DNA of 64,000 nt, taken from assembly GCA_003599275.1 (NCBI GenBank), contig QZJG01000044.1, positions 1-64,000 of the forward strand, in the 5' to 3' direction. Below the pieces are notes generated by a model, which ran no database searches, was not told where the DNA came from, and saw only the letters and a program-made list of their open reading frames with translations. Position numbers and translations under genes: made by a program. This DNA comes from Nitrospiraceae bacterium (lineage in GTDB: Bacteria > Nitrospirota > Thermodesulfovibrionia > UBA6902). This document shows positions 7,374 through 15,766 of this stretch, piece by piece (position 1 is the stretch's first letter; every line of letters begins with the position of its first letter).

Positions 7374-9566
7374 TCAATAAGCCACAATGAGGACCCCTGC
7401 CGTCACTGCGATCTGGTAAAGAATCTGCGTCAGGTCTTTCGTATTTCTCAGCCAGGCAACGCGTTCCAGTTTCTCAGGCACCACGATGGTGTCTCCGGGA
7501 TCTATCCCTTTGTTCTCTTCAGTGTAAGACTCTATCTCCCATCTGGATTGTGAGTTGTTCCAGTTTAAAAAACCGTTGGACATTTTCCTGGCTGTGCCGT
7601 CCACTTTTAAAACATAGACGTTCCCCTCGTCTGCATATTTCGCATATCCGCCCGCCATATCTATATAATCTTTATAATCAAGTTTCCCGGAGTAAACAAA
7701 ACTGCTGCGGGACGTTACGGCGCCTGCAACATTAACAACATTGTTTCGCATTGGGATGGCAAGACTGTCTCCTTCTTCGAGCTCAATGTCGTATTCAGTG
7801 TTTTTCAATAGTCTGAGATGTGCAAGCTTTATCGACATCCTGCCGGTTGCAGACAACCTTTTCAGGGATTCAATAAACAGCCTTTTTTGCTCGCTCGCGG
7901 CTTTTATTGCAGTTACTTCTTCGGCACTCAATGAAGATGAAATATCCATCGACCCGGAAGCTATCAGTTCCCTTTCAAGCCTCTCCACCATTTCCGCAAG
8001 ACTTTTCTGCTGAAGCTCTTTGACGCTGTTTCTTGTAAATACAGCACCTTTCAGGTAGGCCCGGTCGGCAAATCCCCCTGCCCGCTCAATGAGAGAAGAT
8101 AGCCGTTCTCTTTTTTTAATCGTATACGTGCCCGGGAATTTTACCTCTCCGGACACGGTAACCGTCCTGTAGAGTTTCCAGTCCGGCACGGCACGGACAA
8201 AAAGGTAATCATTTACCGCCATCTGAATATTATGTTGAGGGTCTCCCTCCATGGCTTTAAAGACATCGACAGGCATTTGCACTGTAAGAGGCCCCGAAGG
8301 TGTGACCGTCACCCTGGTAAGCTCGGCTTCATTCGAAGCGAAGTAAAGGAGCCCGCCCGAAAGAGCTATTACATCCCGGACAGCAGTCATCCCGGGGGTT
8401 ATCCCGTAATTGCCCGGGTTTGCGACCGCACCGGCAAGGGTGGCGGTATTTTCCGTATCCGTTACGCTGAATATTTTTACAAGATCACCGTCATTGAGAA
8501 CAAAATTCTTGTCGGGTTTTTTATCGAGGTCAAATAAATCCCCCTCAAAAATGGTCCTGAACTGATGATCGGACACTCTCTGCACCTGAATGCGGCCCTT
8601 AAAAGCAACACTCGTCAAACCTCCGGCCATATGGATGAGATCAAGAAGCCTTGTCTCTCCCCTTAATTCATAAATGGCAGGGGTGTTCACATTGCCGGCT
8701 ATGCCAGCGAGCGGCCCGACCGGCGGGATGTATATTACATCTTCAGGCATCAGCCTGACATCTTTTGACTTGTCGCCTTTCAGAAGAAAATCATACATAT
8801 CAAAATGGACAACTGTCCTGCCTTCTCTTTTCAACTGGATATCACGCATCGTACCTGTCTTGCCCGGTCCGCCCGCGGCAAAAAAGGCATTGACAAGGGT
8901 AGAAAGCGATGAGACCGTATATGCGCCGGGATGCTCGGCATTTCCCACAGTATAAATCAGCATTGTTCTGAGAGACCCCATGCTCACATTCATCTCAAAC
9001 CCGGTATAATACTTTGAAAGCTCGTTTCGCAGGACGTCCTTTAGTTCGCTGAAGGTGAGACCGGTGACGCCGATTGCGCCGATCTTGGGCAAACTGATCT
9101 TGCCGTCCCTGTCTACCGCAACGTTCCAGTTCCCCTCTATTTTCCCCCATACTGATATCCTGATTTCGTCTCCGGGACCTATTACATAATCAGGTCCTAC
9201 GGGCACATTTGTTGAAGGCGCGAATGATGTGGATGTCCCCGTGAAAAGGTCATAGCCGAACTGCCTGATGTTCGTGGATATCTCGGACATGGACTGCCCG
9301 GAAATAAACTGTTCAAAAGCGGACACGGTTTTTTCAGACGGTTTTGGCTGAACAACAGACGCCTGCGGGGCAGCCTGCCCGGTTTTCCCCCGGACTTCTT
9401 CATGGACCGCAGGAGGTATTTGAGAAGGCAACTGCTGTATAACCGGCGATATGGCTTCCGGAGACACAGGTGCGGTCTTCACCTGCTGGGCGAAGACCGC
9501 ATTGATAAAAAAGATCGCAGGTAAAAGCAGTGAAATCAGAAAAGGGAGAAATGATGTTTTTTTCAT
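7374..9566 (-). CDS. Wza/KpsD-like polysaccharide export protein with SLBB domains
   Basis: A 730-residue outer-membrane polysaccharide export protein. After a signal peptide (ending NAVFAQQ) and a proline-rich linker comes the Poly_export domain with YVIGPGDEIRISVWG at about residues 128-142 and GKISLPKIGAIGV. Several SLBB-type repeats follow, recognisable by the GNVNTPAIYEL, GAVANPGNYGI, GEVKFPGTYTI and GAVTSRSSF segments. It ends in a hydrophobic segment (YQIAVTAGVLIVAY). There is no lipobox cysteine, unlike E. coli Wza. The size resembles KpsD-type proteins. It would form the translocation channel for the glycan made by the downstream locus. Confidence 0.9.
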   Translation of the reverse strand: MKKTSFLPFLISLLLPAIFFINAVFAQQVKTAPVSPEAISPVIQQLPSQIPPAVHEEVRGKTGQAAPQASVVQPKPSEKTVSAFEQFISGQSMSEISTNIRQFGYDLFTGTSTSFAPSTNVPVGPDYVIGPGDEIRISVWGKIEGNWNVAVDRDGKISLPKIGAIGVTGLTFSELKDVLRNELSKYYTGFEMNVSMGSLRTMLIYTVGNAEHPGAYTVSSLSTLVNAFFAAGGPGKTGTMRDIQLKREGRTVVHFDMYDFLLKGDKSKDVRLMPEDVIYIPPVGPLAGIAGNVNTPAIYELRGETRLLDLIHMAGGLTSVAFKGRIQVQRVSDHQFRTIFEGDLFDLDKKPDKNFVLNDGDLVKIFSVTDTENTATLAGAVANPGNYGITPGMTAVRDVIALSGGLLYFASNEAELTRVTVTPSGPLTVQMPVDVFKAMEGDPQHNIQMAVNDYLFVRAVPDWKLYRTVTVSGEVKFPGTYTIKKRERLSSLIERAGGFADRAYLKGAVFTRNSVKELQQKSLAEMVERLERELIASGSMDISSSLSAEEVTAIKAASEQKRLFIESLKRLSATGRMSIKLAHLRLLKNTEYDIELEEGDSLAIPMRNNVVNVAGAVTSRSSFVYSGKLDYKDYIDMAGGYAKYADEGNVYVLKVDGTARKMSNGFLNWNNSQSRWEIESYTEENKGIDPGDTIVVPEKLERVAWLRNTKDLTQILYQIAVTAGVLIVAY

Positions 9567-9694
9567 AATTGGTCCTTAGATAAGAAATTATGGTTCATTG
9601 TCTTGAGTCCATTCCAATACAAGGTTTATAAAAATAAAAGCATCCTATTGTAAAAAGGAAACATCTTTAATGCAACCTTGCTGAAATGGAGTTC

Positions 9695-10771
9695 TTATTT
9701 CCTGGCGGCGCTCAGTTTGATTATCCTGAGATTCTCTATGAAAACACCGACAAATGACATGAGAATACAAAGGACCAGAAACATCACCCACGAGTTGAGG
9801 GTGTAAAGCGCAAAAGCAAGCAAAGACAGCAGCGCCGAGAAGAGCCAGTAAGTCTTGACCACGCGTCCGGGGGCGATTCCCGACCTGATCATAAGGTGAT
9901 GCATGTGTGTCTTATCGGCCAGAAAGGGATGTTTATTTCTCCAGATTCTCAGCATCATTACCCGTATGGTATCGAAAATGGGGATCCCCAGAATGATCAC
10001 CGGCACCATCGGATCAACAGTGCCATTGCCCTGAGTAAGCATTATTGCATGGACCGCAAGAGAAAAACCGAGGAAGAGGCTTCCCGAATCACCCATGAAT
10101 ATCTTTGCCCTGGGATAGTTATATCTGAAAAGTCCGAGCGTACCGCCAAGGTTTATAACGCTGAGATAAAAAACGGTTTCATTCCCGTTTACGAGAGCAA
10201 ATGCAGCGAAGGTTGCGAATGCTATGGAAGAAATGCCGCATGCCAGGCCATTCAGCCCGTCGATCAAATTGATAGCGTTTACCACCCCGAATACCGCCAC
10301 GTATGTAAATGGAATACCGAAAATGCCGAGGTATATCTCTCCGAGACCGAACAGATCTCCCAGGCTTTTTACCCATATACCGGCGCCGAAAATAATAATT
10401 GAGGTGGCAACAAGCGAAAACCCCAGTTTTAATTTCCAGTGGGCCGTCCTGATATCATCAATGATCCCGAGTATTAACATTAATATGGACGAAATAATAT
10501 ATGACCAGATCGTTTTGTCAAAAGGACTTATAAAACATGAAACCAGGAGGATGCCGGACGCAATTGCAATGCCACCGAATTTGGGCGTCGGATGTGTATG
10601 GATATGCCTTTTCCCCGGCAGGGCCACTGCGCCGCTGCTGTATGCAATCTCCGTTACGAGCGGAACAAGCGCATATGAAATCACAAATGCAAATATAAAA
10701 AGTCCGTAAACAGGGATTGCGACATCGTTTGTAAGAGCTACCGAACCCGTTATAAAACTTAAAGCCTGCAT
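9695..10771 (-). CDS. WecA/MraY-type undecaprenyl-phosphate sugar-1-phosphate transferase
   Basis: A 358-residue multi-pass membrane protein of the WecA/TagO family. Signatures include GGIAIASG, LGIIDD with Asp105-Asp106, NAINLIDGLNGL (about 165-176), MGDSGSLFLG and the cytosolic DKTHMHH motif. The family transfers a HexNAc-1-phosphate to undecaprenyl phosphate and starts glycan assembly at the inner membrane. It is the only initiating transferase in the window, so it probably primes the repeat unit. A strong AAAGGGGGG ribosome site and a promoter precede it. Confidence 0.92.
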   Translation of the reverse strand: MQALSFITGSVALTNDVAIPVYGLFIFAFVISYALVPLVTEIAYSSGAVALPGKRHIHTHPTPKFGGIAIASGILLVSCFISPFDKTIWSYIISSILMLILGIIDDIRTAHWKLKLGFSLVATSIIIFGAGIWVKSLGDLFGLGEIYLGIFGIPFTYVAVFGVVNAINLIDGLNGLACGISSIAFATFAAFALVNGNETVFYLSVINLGGTLGLFRYNYPRAKIFMGDSGSLFLGFSLAVHAIMLTQGNGTVDPMVPVIILGIPIFDTIRVMMLRIWRNKHPFLADKTHMHHLMIRSGIAPGRVVKTYWLFSALLSLLAFALYTLNSWVMFLVLCILMSFVGVFIENLRIIKLSAARK

Positions 10772-10810
10772 TCTGACCCCCCTTTCTATATTCCTTATAC
10801 CCTGGCGAGC

Positions 10811-10841
10811 ATTATATCATATTGCAAGCAGGCTCGTGCAA
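10811..10841 (-). promoter_or_regulatory. Probable promoter of the WecA-like gene
   Basis: On the minus strand there is a perfect TATAAT (10811-10816) with TTGCAC 19 bases upstream (10836-10841). The spacing is long by two bases, but no gene intervenes before the ATG at 10771. Confidence 0.5.
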
Positions 10842-11028
10842 TTAATTTTACTTAATTCGTTATTGACCTCTCTATCTGCAAGTACTAAAATACTTCCTGA
10901 AGAATTTTGGGGCAGACAGCAATTTTCCATTTTTCCATAACTATGGACTCTTAACTCTCGACTCGCTACTTTTGTAGCTGAGACGGCGGAGCAGTAGGGA
11001 AAATAGCTAACAAAGTTGCAGTGTTGTG
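10842..11028. other. Divergent intergenic region, left half
   Basis: This part of the 345-bp gap between the WecA-like gene and the MNT gene holds no credible reading frame. Its only recognisable element is the diverged border repeat at 10979-11003. Confidence 0.5.
10979..11003. repeat. Border repeat, diverged copy
   Basis: CTGAGACGGCGGAGCAGTAG plus GGAAAAT matches, with a few changes, the core of the 52-bp repeat at 11826-11877 and 13128-13179. It lies immediately upstream of the MNT gene promoter, at the left edge of the toxin-antitoxin region. Confidence 0.45.
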
Positions 11029-11058
11029 TTGACCTTGTTTCCCAGTAGTTACTACAAT
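11029..11058 (+). promoter_or_regulatory. Promoter of the MNT-HEPN pair
   Basis: TTGACC (11029-11034) and TACAAT (11053-11058) are separated by 18 bases and lie about 60 bases upstream of the MNT start codon. Confidence 0.55.
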
Positions 11059-11116
11059 ATCTTATTATTTAGTAATGTATTGAAAATAATAATCTAAATT
11101 ACAGGAAGATACCACC

Positions 11117-11542
11117 ATGTCAATTCAGGAACTAATTGTAAAAGAACTGCAACAGCATGACGTTATTTTATTTGCGTTTCTTTTTGGTTCTTATGCGGAA
11201 GACCGCGCTACCGGTATAAGCGATATAGATGTGGGGATTTATACAAATAAGGCTGTAAGTTTGACGGATATCGGATTGATGACCGCACACCTTGAAAAGA
11301 TTTCCCGGAAGAAGACGGATTTATTGATTTTAAACTCCCTGTATAAAACAAAACCGGTCCTGGCCTTTGAAGTAATTGCAAAGGGCAGATTAATCTTTTG
11401 CAGAGACCATGAAACACTGACTGAGTTCAAAAAAAATGTGTTCCTGTATTTTATTGATACCAAACCATTACGAGACATGATAGACAGATCGTTCAGGAAA
11501 AGGCTGCAAAGCGGGCATTTCGGAGAAAGAAATTATGCTTGA
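11117..11542 (+). CDS. MNT-domain nucleotidyltransferase (MntA-like antitoxin)
   Basis: A 141-residue minimal nucleotidyltransferase. Gly24-Ser25 and the downstream Asp36 and Asp38 form the GS...DxD signature of polymerase-beta-like enzymes, embedded in FGSYAEDRATGISDIDVGIY. MntA antitoxins neutralise HEPN toxins by AMPylation of a Tyr. The C-terminal DTKPLRDMIDRSF is typical of antitoxin partners. The stop overlaps the start of the HEPN remnant, as in intact pairs. With its toxin truncated, this antitoxin is probably an orphan. Confidence 0.88.
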   Translation: MSIQELIVKELQQHDVILFAFLFGSYAEDRATGISDIDVGIYTNKAVSLTDIGLMTAHLEKISRKKTDLLILNSLYKTKPVLAFEVIAKGRLIFCRDHETLTEFKKNVFLYFIDTKPLRDMIDRSFRKRLQSGHFGERNYA

Positions 11543-11636
11543 ACGGCTGAAATTGCTTGAAGGGAATATAAATGAGCTTGTGGCTTTAAGAAAGAAATAT
11601 ACTTTGGAAGATGTGCAGGCTGAAGGGTCAGTATAA
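11535..11636 (+). pseudogene. Truncated HEPN (HepT-like) toxin gene
   Basis: An ATG overlapping the MNT stop opens a frame reading MLERLKLLEGNINELVALRK and a few more residues, which is the normal beginning of a DUF86/HepT HEPN protein. After about 27 residues the sequence runs into a cysC fragment and the frame stops at 34 codons. The catalytic RxxxxHxY motif is missing, so no active toxin can be made. Compare the intact HepT at 48771-49187. Confidence 0.7.
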
Positions 11637-11811
11637 GAAAGCAAGGGCGGGGATCATCACAAACTATACCGGCATCGATGCCCCATATGAAGAGCCGGAG
11701 AAGCCGGAATTGATAATTAATACGGAAAAGATTAAGCTTGAAAGCTCCGTTCAGCGGGTCCTTGGGCTTCTCGTGAAGAAAAATTTCATCGTATGCACTA
11801 CCGAACTGTAG
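11614..11811 (+). pseudogene. Fragment of adenylylsulfate kinase gene (cysC), 3' part
   Basis: The frame encodes LKGQYKKARAG, then NYTGIDAPYEEPEKPELII and a final helix, which correspond to the C-terminal third of APS kinase. The P-loop and substrate domain are absent, and the fragment is joined directly to the truncated HEPN gene. An 87-bp part (11643-11729) is nearly identical to 12753-12839. It is a remnant without function. Confidence 0.75.
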
Positions 11812-11825
11812 TTCTGTGGCTCTGA

Positions 11826-11877
11826 GGTGCTGACTTCTTTTTTTTCCCTTGTGACTGAGAGGGCGGAGCAGTGCCGG
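11826..11877. repeat. 52-bp border repeat, copy 1
   Basis: This 52-bp sequence (GGTGCTGACTTCTTT...CAGTGCCGG) recurs at 13128-13179 with one mismatch. Both copies follow cysC remnants, and a shorter relative lies at 10979-11003. No terminal inverted repeats of a known insertion sequence are visible. Confidence 0.75.
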
Positions 11878-11975
11878 AAAATCTGCAGAATCGGTCAGCT
11901 AAGCAAGATTTAAGAGCGGTATCTCCCATTGATAAACAATTTTGGTATGTTAAAATAACTGAGAGGAGATTAGCG

Positions 11976-12281
11976 ATGGTCAATCAGAAAATCATTTCAA
12001 ATATTTTGAAGCCTCTCGTAATATCAGGAGTTTATAAGGATGAAACGGTGGCTTTAAAAGGTATTGTTGCAGATTATATGCAACGGAGAATAGAAACATA
12101 CGTATCTGTCATAAAAAAAATGGAGTCTAAATATGGTAAAGATTTTGTTGCTGTAAGTAAAAAGATCAAAAAAAAGGCAACAATAGAAGTTGAAGACGAC
12201 TGGATGGAATGGAAGGCTGCAATAGTAATGAGTCAGGCATGGCATCAAGCATTAAAAAAACTCCTCAATAATGCTGCATAA
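11976..12281 (+). CDS. Small protein upstream of TumE-like gene, possible antitoxin
   Basis: A 101-residue protein beginning MVNQKIISNILKPL; the ATG follows GAGAGGAG. It is predicted to be mostly helical, with a basic central part (SKKIKKKATIEVEDD) and a C-terminal helix ending ALKKLLNNAA. I do not recognise a named domain. Its stop overlaps the start of the next gene by 11 bp, the arrangement usual for toxin-antitoxin pairs. It is probably the partner of the TumE-like protein; DNA binding is not evident. Confidence 0.65.
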   Translation: MVNQKIISNILKPLVISGVYKDETVALKGIVADYMQRRIETYVSVIKKMESKYGKDFVAVSKKIKKKATIEVEDDWMEWKAAIVMSQAWHQALKKLLNNAA

Positions 12282-12648
12282 ATTTGATATTTATAAAATA
12301 ATTGCAGCCCTCAGGAAAATTTCCATAGTATCAAATGTTGAGATATTACTTATTGATGAAATCGAACATCGTGGATTCTATAAACTGCGGGGTACTCTTG
12401 TTCCTTCCAAATTCAAGCTTGACATAAAATATATCAGCACAGAAAAAGATATCTTGTATTCATACCAGCTATATACAGACGAAGCGGTTGCGAGATGGGA
12501 TAACGAACCTCATTATCCCGGTTTTAATAACTATCCACATCATTTACATTATAAAGAAAATATTGGAGCATCCGTACTTTCTGGAAATCCGATACATGAT
12601 GTTAATAAGATATGCTCATTCGTTAAAGAAATAATAGGAAACATTTGA
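12271..12648 (+). CDS. TumE/DUF6516-like protein (putative toxin)
   Basis: A 125-residue protein. The segment VARWDNEPHYPGFNNYPHHLHY matches the conserved Arg-Trp/Tyr-Asp-Asn...Pro-His-His core of the DUF6516/TumE family, annotated as a toxin-antitoxin component. The N-terminal half supplies two beta strands (VEILLIDEIE, KLDIKYIS). It overlaps the gene upstream. The biochemical activity of the family is not known to me in detail, so only membership is claimed. Confidence 0.65.
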   Translation: MLHKFDIYKIIAALRKISIVSNVEILLIDEIEHRGFYKLRGTLVPSKFKLDIKYISTEKDILYSYQLYTDEAVARWDNEPHYPGFNNYPHHLHYKENIGASVLSGNPIHDVNKICSFVKEIIGNI

Positions 12649-12752
12649 AATTTGTAAGCGATTTTTGCTGACCAGCTTGCAGGCTTGCTCGCGAAGGGCA
12701 GATCAAATGCATAACTGCAAGCCAGACCCTAAAATTTCAGAGAGAGACCCGA

Positions 12753-12942
12753 AAGGGCGGGGATCATCACAAACTATACCGGCATCGATGCCCCATATGA
12801 AGAGCCGGAGAAGCCGGATTTGATAATTGATACGGAAAAATCGGATGTCATAGACTCAGTGAAGGGAATAATTGAATTTCTGAATAAAAGAAATTTTTTC
12901 CGTTATAACTCCGAGTCCCTTGAAAAGAGCCAATGGGGATGA
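12753..12942 (+). pseudogene. Second cysC 3' fragment
   Basis: This stretch again encodes the APS kinase C-terminal region (NYTGIDAPYEEPEKPDLII, then a helix DSVKGIIEFL). It has no start and no catalytic domain. Its first 87 bp are nearly identical to 11643-11729, after which the two copies diverge, so they come from two different cysC alleles or from partial gene conversion. Confidence 0.75.
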
Positions 12943-13127
12943 CCGGCTTATTAATGAACTGTTTGATCAGGGATTCGCGTCTATGTGCTCGACGGTGATA
13001 ATGTCCGGCATGGTATTAACAGCAATCTCGGTTTCAGCCGCGATGACAGAAGAGAGAACCTGAGGCGGATTGCGGAACTTGCCGCTTTCATATCGCCTTA
13101 CAGAGAAGGCAGAGAGTATATCAGGGG
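12938..13127 (+). pseudogene. cysC 5' fragment with frameshift and internal deletion
   Basis: The sequence encodes [12 protein letters not shown], then after a one-base shift [29 protein letters not shown] and [14 protein letters not shown]. These are consecutive blocks of APS kinase, but the stretch between AELA and FISPYR is missing about ten residues, and the P-loop region is absent. It lies directly after the 3' fragment, so the order of gene parts is inverted relative to a normal gene. Confidence 0.75.
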
Positions 13128-13179
13128 GGTGCTGACTTCTTTTTTTCCCCTTGTGACTGAGAGGGCGGAGCAGTGCCGG
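13128..13179. repeat. 52-bp border repeat, copy 2
   Basis: The match to 11826-11877 is 51 of 52 bases by eye. It marks the right edge of the scarred region, about 70 bp before the first glycosyltransferase gene. Confidence 0.75.
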
Positions 13180-13251
13180 CGAGAATGAAGAAAATTCTTA
13201 ATCAAAAAAAATTTCGTCTATCTTATTCTGTTGCAATTTCTTGATAACTAA

Positions 13252-14076
13252 ATGAAAAAAATAGGATTCTTATATATAGCGTTCGGAATTAAATATATCA
13301 AAGAGGCAATTTTTTCTGCGAAGAGTCTCCGGAAATTTCATCCCGACGCATCTATCACAATTATTACTGACCGTCAGATTGATTCTGATTTGTTTAGCAA
13401 AGAAGTCATTAAACCCTCAAATAAGTCCTATGTGGATAAGATTAAATATATGCGGGAATCTCCATATGAAAAAACAATGTTTTTGGATACTGATACATAT
13501 ATTTGCGATAAAATTGGGTCTGTTTTTGGATTGCTGAAATATTTTGATGTTTGTATGGCCACCGAAATCGGCAGACCCCTTTTTAAAGATTTGCCTGAGG
13601 GGTTTGAAGATCATAAGGAATTTAACACCGGGGTCATTCTTTTTAACAATAACTCAAAAGTCCAGAAACTTTTTGAACTATGGGAAAAAACTTTTGAGAC
13701 GCGCAAACATTTAGATAGTCATGACCAGCCCAGTATGGCTATAGCACTTGCATATTCCGACGTCAAGTTTGGCGTCCTGCCTAACGAATATAATGTGAGA
13801 GCAATATATCCTGAAGTTTTGTCGAGAGAGGTTACAATAATTCATGCCAGACTTCGGGATTATCAAAAGACACTTAAAAAACTTAATAAGAATTCTGATA
13901 TGGCACGCAACTGGCTTCCTGCGAGCATGGAATGTATCCCAATATATGGAAATGCATTAACAAAGCTATGGCTGGGTATTAAATCAGTGTTGTCTCCGGC
14001 AGTTAATAAGGTAAGAAGCAAATTGGGTTTGCAAGGGGATCTGATTTTGCCCGGGAAAGGAAGATTTGAGGAATAA
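13252..14076 (+). CDS. GT8-like glycosyltransferase (nucleotide-diphospho-sugar transferase)
   Basis: A 274-residue GT-A-type enzyme. Near the middle MFLDTDTYI places Asp79-x-Asp81 as the metal-binding DxD motif, and EFNTGVILFNNN plus HDQPSMAIAL are typical acceptor/donor-site blocks of GT8-like and related putative nucleotide-sugar transferases. It is soluble apart from a basic C-terminal region that may touch the membrane. It opens the plus-strand glycan locus, 4 bp ahead of a methyltransferase gene. The donor sugar cannot be predicted. Confidence 0.8.
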   Translation: MKKIGFLYIAFGIKYIKEAIFSAKSLRKFHPDASITIITDRQIDSDLFSKEVIKPSNKSYVDKIKYMRESPYEKTMFLDTDTYICDKIGSVFGLLKYFDVCMATEIGRPLFKDLPEGFEDHKEFNTGVILFNNNSKVQKLFELWEKTFETRKHLDSHDQPSMAIALAYSDVKFGVLPNEYNVRAIYPEVLSREVTIIHARLRDYQKTLKKLNKNSDMARNWLPASMECIPIYGNALTKLWLGIKSVLSPAVNKVRSKLGLQGDLILPGKGRFEE

Positions 14077-14079
14077 GTT

Positions 14080-14856
14080 ATGACACTTAATGGTTTAAAG
14101 TACAGATTATATCTCTTAAAACAAATTTTATTTGGAAAGAATCTTCCTGTGCCGAAAGACGAACCTAACATTATCAATGGTTATTTCAATACTACTCCTG
14201 AATGGCTGCAATTCAATGCCCACGCAAACATATTCAGGTTACTTGATGATATTCATGTAGCAGAAGATTACAGGGCTGAAGCAGAAGAGCTGAAGTCGTT
14301 AACACGTTGTGACAAAGATCAAAACAGGAATATCTCTGAAATAGATGTGAATCATCTGCTATACAATCTGGTCAGACACATCAAACCAAAGAAGATCCTG
14401 GAAATAGGAGTATATGCGGGTACGGCCTCATGCCACATGTCGGCGGCGCAACATAAGTATATGAAAACTGCCGATATGTCACTTGTTGACATCAATCGTG
14501 AAAACCTGGAACAGACACGGAATAATCTGACTAAATTTAATCTAATGAAGGAAGTAAAATTTTTTGAAGGCGACAGTGAGGAATTGGCAGCATCAGGGAA
14601 AATCGAGGTTTGTGATTTTATTTTTTTGGACGCAGACCATACATTAAAAGGGGTCATGCGTGATGTAACATCATATTGGGGACTGTTAGCTGAAAACGGT
14701 ATTCTGGCGTTCCATGACAGTATCACATGGAACGGGGTGCGGACAGTTGTTAACCGGATCGCAAAATCTGAAAATCCGACATTTACATTTGCATCTTCCT
14801 TAGGCTGCGGAGTATCTATCGTGCTGAAGAAATCGAACAGTCCATTCCAGGACTGA
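14080..14856 (+). CDS. Class I SAM methyltransferase (Methyltransf_24-like)
   Basis: A 258-residue methyltransferase. Motif I reads ILEIGVYAGTASCHM, the acidic residue after strand 2 is in LVDINRENLEQT, and DFIFLDADHTLKGV followed by GILAFHDS matches the metal-assisted O-methyltransferase-like family 24. An unusual N-terminal extension of about 100 residues precedes the Rossmann core. It lies 3 bp after the GT8-like gene and is probably translationally coupled. It likely methylates a sugar of the repeat unit; the target is inferred from context only. Confidence 0.82.
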   Translation: MTLNGLKYRLYLLKQILFGKNLPVPKDEPNIINGYFNTTPEWLQFNAHANIFRLLDDIHVAEDYRAEAEELKSLTRCDKDQNRNISEIDVNHLLYNLVRHIKPKKILEIGVYAGTASCHMSAAQHKYMKTADMSLVDINRENLEQTRNNLTKFNLMKEVKFFEGDSEELAASGKIEVCDFIFLDADHTLKGVMRDVTSYWGLLAENGILAFHDSITWNGVRTVVNRIAKSENPTFTFASSLGCGVSIVLKKSNSPFQD

Positions 14857-14877
14857 AAAGAAATTAATAAAGACAAT

Positions 14878-15738
14878 ATGCGATTTACAGCTAATATGAA
14901 AAATGATCTTTTATTTACATACGCTAATTGGGGAGATGTCAGATCTGCAGATTTCGTTAATCTAATAAGTGAATTAGGTAAATTGGGCGCGCTTGCCGGA
15001 CAGCATACGTCAAAGGACGGCGCAGGAAGATTGCAGCATTTTACACTGAAACTATGGGAAACCCCGTTTATAGCGATACAAGTACAAAATATACGTTCAG
15101 CCGGCTTGCGTATTCTTGATATCGGTTCAGGCCTGAGCCCGCTGCCTGCTCATCTCCAGTCGCTTGGGCACAGCGTCACCGCCGTCGATAATAATGCTTG
15201 GAATCTATGGGAGAAGGGCGCGGGATGGATGAAATCCATATACCGGACCGGAGCGGAATATGTTGAACTTTCGAATCTTCGCGACATCACCCGGTTTGAC
15301 AAACACAGTTTCGACGTGATTACTTCATGCAGTGTAATAGAGCATTTTGATGAGGAGACATTCAGGATATTCCGTGAAGTATTGAAACATGCGGCAAACC
15401 CCGAAGGCCAGATAATATTAACTTATGATTTTGATATAGCAATATGGGGAGCGGTTTCAAAAGACAGGGACATGCTGGATATAATAAAAGCTGGCAGGCT
15501 AATGGAAAATCTCTTTGGTGAGGGGCCGGTCTCCCAACAGCTCATCGCTAAAACCATGAAACTGCAAAACAGAATAAAACTGGCGTACCCTCTGTTTCTT
15601 GCATCAAGAAGTCATCTTTTCAAGCTGTACAGAAAATTAAAGAAGACGGGCCCGATGTTCAACAATCTCGGCACCAGCTTACGTGAAGTAACATCTTCGA
15701 TAGGCATTTCCTGCCCTATTTCCTGCTTGATAAAATAA
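14878..15738 (+). CDS. Class I SAM methyltransferase
   Basis: A 286-residue protein with SAM motif I (ILDIGSGLSPLPAHL), motif II (VTAVDNNAWNLW), and the post-motif block FDVITSCSVIEHFDEE, typical of type-11/12 methyltransferases. The C-terminal part (AYPLFLASRSHLFKLYRKLK) is basic and may recognise the acceptor. It sits 21 bp after the previous methyltransferase and before the flippase gene. The substrate is unknown. Confidence 0.8.
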   Translation: MRFTANMKNDLLFTYANWGDVRSADFVNLISELGKLGALAGQHTSKDGAGRLQHFTLKLWETPFIAIQVQNIRSAGLRILDIGSGLSPLPAHLQSLGHSVTAVDNNAWNLWEKGAGWMKSIYRTGAEYVELSNLRDITRFDKHSFDVITSCSVIEHFDEETFRIFREVLKHAANPEGQIILTYDFDIAIWGAVSKDRDMLDIIKAGRLMENLFGEGPVSQQLIAKTMKLQNRIKLAYPLFLASRSHLFKLYRKLKKTGPMFNNLGTSLREVTSSIGISCPISCLIK

Positions 15739-15766
15739 AACTTCCTGCATTAACTGCAATATAAGA

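Noticed and set aside
9896-10402. Open frames of over 150 codons antisense to the WecA-like gene
   Set aside because: The WecA motifs are intact on the minus strand, and the antisense frames show no family motifs.
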